Source: JAYUHK01 sp043767025 (lineage in GTDB: Bacteria > Bacteroidota > Bacteroidia > Chitinophagales > Saprospiraceae). From it: DNA of 18,845 nucleotides. Position numbers and translations under genes: made by a program. Shown here piece after piece: positions 12,575 to 18,845 of this stretch. Where the stretch lies: the NCBI GenBank assembly GCA_043767025.1, contig JAYUHK010000095.1, positions 1-18,845 on the forward strand. The letters run 5' to 3'. Below the pieces are notes generated by a model, which was not told where the DNA came from, did not search any database, and saw nothing but the letters and a program-made list of their open reading frames with translations. How positions within the stretch are numbered: the stretch's first letter is position 1; each line of letters begins with the position of its first letter.

Positions 12575-12742
12575 AACGGATTTTCTCCTTCGATATTCGG
12601 CGTTCCTTGTTCGATATTCGATATTTGTCGTTTGCCGTTTCTAATCGACCAAAAATATAAAACGGATTTTCTCCTTCGATATTCGGCGTTCCTTGTTCGA
12701 TATTCGATATTTGTAGTTTGTCGTTTCTAATTGACCAAAAAT
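12571..12742. repeat. Tandem duplication, two 86-bp units, between birA and the M1 peptidase gene
   Basis: Unit 1 is 12571-12656 and unit 2 is 12657-12742; they differ at three positions near the right end. Each unit starts ATAAAACGG and ends CCAAAAAT, and contains TTCGATATTCG twice. Unit 1 starts at the birA stop, and unit 2 ends inside the last codons of the opposing peptidase gene. The duplicated block is thus the whole convergent spacer plus both gene ends. Unit 1 keeps a remnant that would encode FLVD-stop on the minus strand. Confidence 0.92.
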
Positions 12743-14379
12743 AGTTCGGTGGCTACTCTAAAATCCTCCGCTTTGCAGTGTCTAAATTTTTCAGTTTTCC
12801 ACTTATTTGTGACAGGATTGACTGTTTTATAATTTCCTTTTTTTCCCATTTTTATCGGCATCTGGAAGTCCGCTACATCGGCTTGCCATCGGTAAGTAAC
12901 TCTGAGGGTTTCGCCGTCTTGCTCTGTCTTACACAGGAGTTCGGGCATATTGGCGAAGCTCAAATACTGCTCAAAAAAAGGTGTAAAATTCTTCTTCGTC
13001 CGCCGATTGACGTAGTCCGTAAAGTCGCGAGTTGTGACAGAGCCAATCGCATGATTTTTGTAAAATGTCTTCAAAATATCAAACCAAAGTCGGTCGTCGT
13101 CTATCGCGTTGCGGAGCGTATGCAGCATCCACGAGCCTTTGTAATATTGGTCGGCACTGCTCCAGCGGCTAAAATTCACGTTGAGCGGTCCGAGCATCGG
13201 CTCTTTGTTTTTGATGTATGATTTTTGGTATTCCAAGTAGCGCAGCGCAGCGTCGTAGCCGAGCGTACACTCTGTGTAAAGTGCCTCCATGTAAGTCGTA
13301 AAAGATTCGTGCATCCACATTTCAGCGTGGTCGCGGACGCTCAAAGCGTTCCCCCAATATTCGTGACCGCTTTCGTGGACGATGATAAAATCCCAGTTCA
13401 TGTCGCTGGGCATTCTGCCGCCCAGATAGCCGCGCTGGTATTTGTTGCCGTAGGCGATTCCGCTTTGGTGTTCCATGCCCAGATGCGGGGTTTCGATGAG
13501 TGCGTAGCCGTCGCGCCAGAACGGATATTTACCCAAAAAACGCTCGTAGCACGCCAACATCGGCTTCACTTGCTCGAATTGGGTGCGTGCTTTGGCGAGA
13601 TTGTAGGGCATAACGTAGTAATCCAACGCCAACTTTTCGCCATCGGCGGCGGTATAAACGTCCGAAAAATGCGTGTAATCGCCGATGTTGAGAGCCACAT
13701 CGTAGGTATTGATGGGGTAAGTCACCGCCCAGTCGAAGCGCGTAAAACCGTCGTCGGTGTTTTCGCTGCTGCGCAAATTGCCGTTAGAAACGGCTTGCAA
13801 ACCAGTCGGAACGCGGACGTGAATCCCCATGCTGTCGGGTTCGTCGCTGAGGTGGTCTTTGCACGGGTACCAGAGGCTGGCACCGATGCCTTCGCAAGTG
13901 GTGGCGACCCAATCTTTGCCGTTTTGGTCTTTGGTAAACGTAAAACCGCCGTCCCAAGGCGCGTTTTTGGCGACCGTTGGACTGCCTTCATAAAAAATAC
14001 TTAACACGCCAAAGCTGCCTTTTTTTTGCGGTGGCAATGTCACAAAAACTGCATTAAATTTTCTTTTAAAATCAAATTGTTCGCCTTCGAAAAGCACATA
14101 ACTTATTTTTAAATTTTCAAAAAGGTCGAATTGCAGGGTCGTAAAATCTTCTTTTACGTTGAAATAAATATCATTTTTTCCCGATATATATTTTTTTTCG
14201 ATGTCCACTTTTATATCCAAATCATAATACGTCACGTCGTAGCAACTGCGCTCGGGGCGCAACATTCCACGCAGCGTGTCGGCTTCCGTAAAATGAATAT
14301 TTTTAAAAAAATCTGCTTGCGCAAACGGATTTTGCAGGCAAAAAAGCAAGGAAAAAGCGACGATTGATATTTTTTTCAT
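12727..14379 (-). CDS. M1-family zinc metallopeptidase (aminopeptidase N-like), secreted
   Basis: The 550-residue product starts with a signal peptide (MKKISIVAFSLLFCLQNPFAQA), so it acts in the periplasm or outside the cell. The N-terminal beta domain (~40-215) is the usual M1 saddle. The catalytic domain has the substrate motif LGMEHQSGIAYGN in place of GAMEN, as in a known M1 branch. Its zinc site is HESGHEYWGN (His335, Glu336, His339), with the third ligand Glu358 in MWMHESF, giving HExxH-x18-E. YYKGSWMLHTLR carries the likely catalytic Tyr. It lacks the long C-terminal helical domain of E. coli PepN. ATG 14379 starts the signal peptide; an upstream in-frame start at 14445 would bury it. 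It is 103 bases downstream of the TlpA-like gene. The last codons overlap tandem-repeat unit 2. Confidence 0.94.
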   Translation of the reverse strand: MKKISIVAFSLLFCLQNPFAQADFFKNIHFTEADTLRGMLRPERSCYDVTYYDLDIKVDIEKKYISGKNDIYFNVKEDFTTLQFDLFENLKISYVLFEGEQFDFKRKFNAVFVTLPPQKKGSFGVLSIFYEGSPTVAKNAPWDGGFTFTKDQNGKDWVATTCEGIGASLWYPCKDHLSDEPDSMGIHVRVPTGLQAVSNGNLRSSENTDDGFTRFDWAVTYPINTYDVALNIGDYTHFSDVYTAADGEKLALDYYVMPYNLAKARTQFEQVKPMLACYERFLGKYPFWRDGYALIETPHLGMEHQSGIAYGNKYQRGYLGGRMPSDMNWDFIIVHESGHEYWGNALSVRDHAEMWMHESFTTYMEALYTECTLGYDAALRYLEYQKSYIKNKEPMLGPLNVNFSRWSSADQYYKGSWMLHTLRNAIDDDRLWFDILKTFYKNHAIGSVTTRDFTDYVNRRTKKNFTPFFEQYLSFANMPELLCKTEQDGETLRVTYRWQADVADFQMPIKMGKKGNYKTVNPVTNKWKTEKFRHCKAEDFRVATELFLVN

Positions 14380-14482
14380 AGCGAAGTAAAGTCTGTTTTT
14401 TACATAAAAAAATAGGAAGAAAAAGACACACGAATTAAAAGCCAATTTTTTGCAATTTTTACAAAAAATCTTACAGGTTCAA

Positions 14483-15874
14483 TTATTTGCCCATCAACTC
14501 TTCCAATTTTTTAGCTAAATCCTCGCCGCGCAAATTGCGGGCGATGATTTTTCCCTCTTTGTCCAACAGGACGGTTTGCGGAATCGAGCGCACGCCATAC
14601 AGTGCAGCCACTTCGTTTTGCCAGCCTTTGAGGTCGCTGACGTGTTTCCACGTCAATCCGTCTGCGTCTATGGCTTGCTGCCAACGGTCTTTGGCTTGGT
14701 CGAGGCTCACGCCGAGTATCTCGAAGCCTTTATTTTTATACTTTCCGTAGAGTGCTACGACGTTTGGATTTTCGCGCCGACAAGGTCCGCACCAGCTCGC
14801 CCAAAAGTCAATCAATAAAATTTTTCCACGCAAGCTGCTCATTTTGAGCGGTTTATCGTCAATCGTGTTGAGCGTAAAGTCAGGAGCTTCGCCGCCGACT
14901 GTGAATGCTTGGTTGCGTTTGGTGTGCGCTTGTAGGGCAGCAATGACTCGAGATTGTTCTATATTTTTGTATTTTGTGACATAGCGTCCGATGTACTCTC
15001 CTGCCAAACCGTTGTTGTCGGCAGCCATCAAACCCGTTACTATACCCGCCAAAGCGAGGCGATAAGTGTTGGACTGTTCGGGAATGCGAAACAGCAAAGC
15101 GTCAAAAAAAGATTTTTGAGAGGCTTCGGGCAGCCCGATTCCCAACACGTTGCGCACATAGTCGGTCACTTGGTCGCGGACGGCTGGAATGTCGTTCATG
15201 GCGGCATCTTTCCAGTCCGCCAAGCCCAAATATTCGTTGGTAAAATATTGCAATTCGTCGCCGTATTTGCCGCGATTGCTGCCTTGATAGCTCAAATAAG
15301 TGTTCAAAGCGGCAGTTTTAGCCAAAAACGGCTGTACTTTTTTCAAAGAATCTAAATATTGTATCTTTTTTTGGTCGAGCGCGAGCATCTGGCTTTCGAG
15401 TATTTTGATTTGCTCTGCGTTTTGTCCCGCATTTCTGTACGACATAATGAGCGAGCCAAACTCTGTTTTTTGGGTATTGAGCTGCTGAATCATCGCCGAG
15501 TAAGCGGCGTTCATCGGAGAATCCGCCGACATTCCCTGCGCATTGGTGCAAAGTCCTGTCACTACCACGCTTGCGTCTTCGCCTACGAGGACGCTTTTGA
15601 GTTGGGCTTCATCGCTGCCAACAAAATAAAATTTTGGCGTACTTCGTGACAAATTGAAAACAACACTTCCGTCGGACGATAATTTGTTGGATTGGACTTT
15701 GCGAAAGCCGATGCCTTCAAAAATATACAAGCCCAAAGAGTCGCTCGGGCAGCCCGAAAGTCGGCACACGATTTGGACGGAATTGTTTTTGCTGGCGTTT
15801 TTTTGAGCCGACAAAGTAGCGACGCTGCTAAAAATTAGCAGCGATAACATTAGGGTATTTTTGATTTTATTCAT
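14483..15874 (-). CDS. Secreted thioredoxin-fold protein (TlpA/ResA-like with N-terminal DUF4369-like domain)
   Basis: The 463-residue product has a signal peptide (MNKIKNTLMLSLLIFSSVATLSAQ). A beta-rich domain at ~32-108 resembles DUF4369 (GCPSDSLGLYIFEG, then a stretch ending VVVTG). A long helical middle region (~120-320) includes a likely coiled coil around LESQMLALDQKKIQYLDSLKK. The C-terminal thioredoxin domain (~328-463) has IDFWASWCGPCRRENPN (Cys362, Cys365) and the cis-Pro segment GVRSIPQTVLLD. Such proteins reduce or exchange disulfides in the Bacteroidota periplasm; the native substrate is unknown. No lipoprotein cysteine follows the signal peptide. It starts 33 bases after the ddl-ddl stop, so cotranscription is likely. 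The bases just before the start contain a TTGATTTT-type motif. Confidence 0.92.
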   Translation of the reverse strand: MNKIKNTLMLSLLIFSSVATLSAQKNASKNNSVQIVCRLSGCPSDSLGLYIFEGIGFRKVQSNKLSSDGSVVFNLSRSTPKFYFVGSDEAQLKSVLVGEDASVVVTGLCTNAQGMSADSPMNAAYSAMIQQLNTQKTEFGSLIMSYRNAGQNAEQIKILESQMLALDQKKIQYLDSLKKVQPFLAKTAALNTYLSYQGSNRGKYGDELQYFTNEYLGLADWKDAAMNDIPAVRDQVTDYVRNVLGIGLPEASQKSFFDALLFRIPEQSNTYRLALAGIVTGLMAADNNGLAGEYIGRYVTKYKNIEQSRVIAALQAHTKRNQAFTVGGEAPDFTLNTIDDKPLKMSSLRGKILLIDFWASWCGPCRRENPNVVALYGKYKNKGFEILGVSLDQAKDRWQQAIDADGLTWKHVSDLKGWQNEVAALYGVRSIPQTVLLDKEGKIIARNLRGEDLAKKLEELMGK

Positions 15875-15907
15875 TGATTTTTAGATAATTATGTATGTAA
15901 TTTTTTT

Positions 15908-18589
15908 TTAGTTTTTAGTAATCTTGGCTCGCTCGCAGCCGAAGTCCAATATTTTATCTATGAAGTCGTAAGGTTTGTAGCCGTTGAGTGCGGTTTGATG
16001 AAAAATGCAAGTCGCGGGAGTCATGCCGGGCAAAGAATTTACTTCGATAATTATGGTTTCGGCATCTCCGTTTTCTTGGATTCTTACAAACGCATCAATG
16101 CGCGCATAGCCTTCTACACCCAATATTTTGGCGGCTTTTTCTAAGTCGGCACGCACTTTTTTGGACACTTTGACGTGCTGCTTTCCGAAGCGTGCAGGCG
16201 TAATGTTTTGCCCTTCGCCTGCCAAAAATTTTTCCTCCAACGATAGTATTTCGCCCTCTGCCAACGCTTCGGACGGTTCAAAAATTTCGTATTTCAGTCC
16301 GCCGTCGGGTGCGTAGTGCGTAAGCAAACCACCAGTGACTTCCAAAAAATGCGCCGCACCGTTGGCGACAATTAATTCTTCCAACAGTACAACTTCTTTG
16401 TGCGGAAACTCTTCTTTGGGCTGCAATTTAAGAATATTCCGACAGTCTAACGTAACGTCTGTATTTTTTTCTCGAAAAATAGCTTTCAAAAAAGCCTCCA
16501 ACTGTGACTTATTTTTTATCATTTTTACCGCCGAACTGCAACCGTCATCTACGGGCTTGGCGATGAACGGATACCGAAAAGCGCGCTCAATTTCTTCAAG
16601 CGTCGAAGTGGGATTTTTTATAAAATTTTTCTTGTCTATCATTTTTTGACCTGTCACTACAAATCCATTATTTTTTAATTTTTGTAAAGTATTAAATTTG
16701 TGGATTGTCAGAGCGGACGAGTCGGAGTTCGAGCCGTTGTAGGGGATATTTCGGAGGTCGAGCTGGCGTTGTACGGCACCGTCTTCGCCCGGTCTGCCGT
16801 GAAGGGCGATAAAAACAGCATCAAAGTTTTGTTCTAAATCGTTGTAAGTCAGTTTTTTAGGCTCAAAGACCACTTCCGTAGAGGCGTACTTTTCGGTAAT
16901 ATCGCCACACTCGAGTTTTATTTTTTCTACCAAATGATGTTTGGTAAAATGCTGTATTTTGTCCCGAATATCGTCCGCGTTGTCCTTTAAAAGTAAATTG
17001 AGCGGGATTTGGTACAGCTCGTGCGCCTCGTCGCTGCCAGTCAAAAAAATTGGAATCGGCTCATACTTGTCCGAACTCGATAGTTTTTCGTAAATATTTC
17101 GACCGCTTTCTACTGAAATATGTCGCTCTGACGAGTAGCCACCCAAGAGTACCGCTACGCGTTTTTTGTTGGTTTTTACGGCTTTCAAATGCGATATTTC
17201 TTCGTCCAATTTTTTTATAACTTGCTGATAATGAGGTATTTTATCCAAAGACGTAGCGATGCGCTCTTGCAGGGAAGCACGAATGATGTACGTCAAAAAC
17301 TGGGACGGATTGAGTCCAATCTCGGCTGCTTGGTGGAAGAAAAAAGACGATGGCAACATTCCAGAAGTCGTGTTCGGGTCGTTGAGAAAAATCGTGTTAT
17401 CTGCCGCAATGAAGCCGTCTATACGGGCGTAAGTGTTGAACTCCAAGTATTCAAAAAGTCGCTCACATTCGCTGCGAATCGCCTGAATCTGCTCGTCGGG
17501 CAAGTCAATCGGCGTGATTTTTCGGGACAAGCCGGGCAAATATTTGGAGCGATAATCAAATATTTCTTTGCCTTTCACGATTTCGGTAGGCGGCAGCGCG
17601 ACCGCCGCACCGTTTTCTTTCCGAATCACGATGCCCGAAAATTCGCGACCGTTGATAAATTCTTCCACGATTACTCGCTGCTCACTCAAGTGACTTTCGA
17701 GCGCAACAGATTGATTTTCAAGTAAATAAGTATTTAAAAAAATCAGTAATTCTTCTGGGTGAAAAATAGTTTTTTCTACCGCATCTATCGGAAATCCTAA
17801 TCCGTCGCGAATATCGGTCAGGCTGCGTATGTAGGAAATTTTCTGTTCGTGAGTGCATTGCGTCCAAAAGTCTTTTGTCACAATTTCTCGAAAAAATGCT
17901 TTATTTATTGCTTTCTCGAAGTCTTTTTGCTCCGTATTTTCGTTCAGAATCGCTACGCCGATGGACGAACCCTGATTGGCGGGACGCACGACTATCGGGA
18001 AGCCAACCGCCCGAATCGCCGACTGGTAAGCCGTCGCCACGTCTGCATTTATCCATTCTGCCCTCGAAATAACTTGGACTTTGGGGCAAGGAAAGCCACC
18101 CGCAGCCATGATTTTTTTCTGAAAAGCCTTGTCCATACCTATCGAGCAAGCCCGAATCCCACTTCCCGTGTAGGGAATTTGCAGGCTTTCGAGCAAGCCT
18201 TGTATCTGTCCGTCTTCGCCAAAGCTGCCGTGCAGAGCCAAAAAAGCAACATCTATAAGGCTCGGCAGCTCGTCCAGTGTCACTTTGCGCCCTACTTTTT
18301 TGATAATTTTTTCTTGCTCGGCGGCGTTGAGATTGCCCAAACTTTCGGCATAAACCTGAAAGCCATTCGGCGACGGAGGCAACGCCTCTACGGGCGGATA
18401 AAAGTCGCGCACCGTACCTTTATACACAAATTGCCAGTCGAGCAAAATAATATTTCGCCAGCTATCCACAAAAAGTGGAATTGCTTCAAACAAAGTTTTA
18501 TTGAGATTGTCATAGACGGTGCGACCGCCTGCGAAAGCGATTTCACGCTCGCGCGACGTGCCGCCAAAAAAAATGCCTATTTTTGTCAT
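15908..18589 (-). CDS. Double-module D-alanine--D-alanine ligase-like protein (Ddl-Ddl fusion)
   Basis: The product has 893 residues, about two to three times the ~300-370 of a normal Ddl, in two ATP-grasp modules. Module 1 (1 to ~455) begins with IGIFFGGTSREREIAFAGG and has ALHGSFGEDGQIQGLLE, IPYTGSG, RPANQGSSIGVA (Ser208, Ser209), VEEFINGREFSG, DYRSKY and YARIDGF. Its metal site reads LNDPNTTSGML (Asp404, Asn406). Roughly 60 extra helical residues lie between Ser209 and Glu309. A short charged linker (~455-475) leads to module 2 (476-893), which has VAVLLGGYSSERHISVESG, ALHGRPGEDGAVQ, DDGCSSAV (683-690), FLAGEGQNITPARF, YARIDAF and IIEVNSLPGMTP (Glu849, Asn851). Normal Ddl makes the D-Ala-D-Ala dipeptide for peptidoglycan as a homodimer in the cytoplasm. 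ATG 18589 places the first family strand at the N-terminus. Dipeptide synthesis is likely; which module does it is open. Confidence 0.92.
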   Translation of the reverse strand: MTKIGIFFGGTSREREIAFAGGRTVYDNLNKTLFEAIPLFVDSWRNIILLDWQFVYKGTVRDFYPPVEALPPSPNGFQVYAESLGNLNAAEQEKIIKKVGRKVTLDELPSLIDVAFLALHGSFGEDGQIQGLLESLQIPYTGSGIRACSIGMDKAFQKKIMAAGGFPCPKVQVISRAEWINADVATAYQSAIRAVGFPIVVRPANQGSSIGVAILNENTEQKDFEKAINKAFFREIVTKDFWTQCTHEQKISYIRSLTDIRDGLGFPIDAVEKTIFHPEELLIFLNTYLLENQSVALESHLSEQRVIVEEFINGREFSGIVIRKENGAAVALPPTEIVKGKEIFDYRSKYLPGLSRKITPIDLPDEQIQAIRSECERLFEYLEFNTYARIDGFIAADNTIFLNDPNTTSGMLPSSFFFHQAAEIGLNPSQFLTYIIRASLQERIATSLDKIPHYQQVIKKLDEEISHLKAVKTNKKRVAVLLGGYSSERHISVESGRNIYEKLSSSDKYEPIPIFLTGSDEAHELYQIPLNLLLKDNADDIRDKIQHFTKHHLVEKIKLECGDITEKYASTEVVFEPKKLTYNDLEQNFDAVFIALHGRPGEDGAVQRQLDLRNIPYNGSNSDSSALTIHKFNTLQKLKNNGFVVTGQKMIDKKNFIKNPTSTLEEIERAFRYPFIAKPVDDGCSSAVKMIKNKSQLEAFLKAIFREKNTDVTLDCRNILKLQPKEEFPHKEVVLLEELIVANGAAHFLEVTGGLLTHYAPDGGLKYEIFEPSEALAEGEILSLEEKFLAGEGQNITPARFGKQHVKVSKKVRADLEKAAKILGVEGYARIDAFVRIQENGDAETIIIEVNSLPGMTPATCIFHQTALNGYKPYDFIDKILDFGCERAKITKN

Positions 18590-18619
18590 ATATAAGGTGT
18601 TCCTTGCGTATTTTGAGCG

Positions 18620-18627
18620 CAAAGTTA
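18620..18627 (-). promoter_or_regulatory. Candidate -7 box (TAACTTTG) for the ddl-ddl gene
   Basis: On the minus strand TAACTTTG is a perfect TAnnTTTG match, 30 bases before the ATG. A TTTTTTTG run lies 14 bases upstream of it, closer than the usual ~19 for a -33 element. It would drive the ddl-ddl, TlpA-like and perhaps M1 peptidase genes. Confidence 0.55.
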
Positions 18628-18825
18628 CACAATTTTATACTCAAAAAAAGTTTTCAGCACGCAAGTGTTTTTGTTTTCAAAAAGCGGTGCTGGCGCGCGT
18701 TTGTGTACGAGTTACCGACACCTCAAAGGTATCTATAAATCCAATCAAGCAAAATTTTCCTAATATGTGCAAAATAAATATATGTTTTTATCGAAATTTA
18801 CTTCAAACCGTATTTTTTGCGCCCG

Positions 18826-18833
18826 TAACTTTG
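18826..18833 (+). promoter_or_regulatory. Candidate -7 box (TAACTTTG) facing out of the window
   Basis: The same TAACTTTG octamer as in front of ddl, here on the plus strand 12 bases from the right edge. It suggests that a divergent gene begins just outside. No exact -33 TTG is visible at the expected distance. The rest of the spacer 18628-18825 shows nothing else I can name. Confidence 0.45.
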
Positions 18834-18845
18834 CAGCGTCAAGAA

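Noticed and set aside
13225..14004. Plus-strand open frame opposite the M1 peptidase gene
   Set aside because: The zinc site and signal peptide are on the minus strand; the plus-strand product shows no domain.

Overview
The window looks like chromosomal DNA of a Bacteroidota bacterium. The evidence is: a RicT/PSP1 protein with the Cys-rich start I associate with this phylum; a secreted DUF4369-like plus thioredoxin protein; starts preceded by A-rich sequence instead of Shine-Dalgarno sites; and promoter-like TAnnTTTG boxes. I cannot place it below phylum. Almost all genes are housekeeping genes. I see no phage, plasmid, transposase, CRISPR, tRNA or rRNA.

Layout, left to right. Positions 1-233 hold the 3' end of a NUDIX (CoA pyrophosphatase-like) gene. 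A 337-base non-coding leader follows, then pckA (+, gluconeogenic PEP carboxykinase). pckA converges, with a 6-base gap, on a secreted protein of unknown function (-). A repeat-rich 334-base gap separates that gene from a divergent, lone MoxR AAA+ ATPase (+). moxR converges on lpdA (-). lpdA is the last of a minus-strand series holB, ricT, lpdA. ftsH (-) and rsfS (-) follow, and rsfS is divergent from birA (+). birA converges, across an 86-bp tandem duplication, on a minus-strand group that reads ddl-ddl fusion, TlpA-like thioredoxin, M1 metallopeptidase. The right end holds a promoter-like box facing out of the window.

The genes cover central carbon metabolism (PckA, LpdA), replication (HolB), membrane protein quality control (FtsH), ribosome silencing (RsfS), biotin attachment (BirA) and envelope or periplasm work (double Ddl, TlpA-like, M1 peptidase).

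The most unusual content is in the spacers. A family of short imperfect palindromes recurs about ten times in 18.8 kb, always between genes. The full form is 47 bp, built as 9-5-7-5-7-5-9: outer arms like TTAGGAATG/CATTCCTTA, inner arms AAAATAA/TTATTTT and a 5-nt loop. Two copies are complete (8890-8936 and 11174-11220). One fills the moxR/lpdA junction and supplies both stop codons. One is split by a ~120-bp insert that carries its own direct repeats and hairpin (7379-7543). The others are half copies or decayed copies. The second unusual item is the 893-residue protein made of two D-Ala-D-Ala ligase-like modules whose active-site motifs differ.
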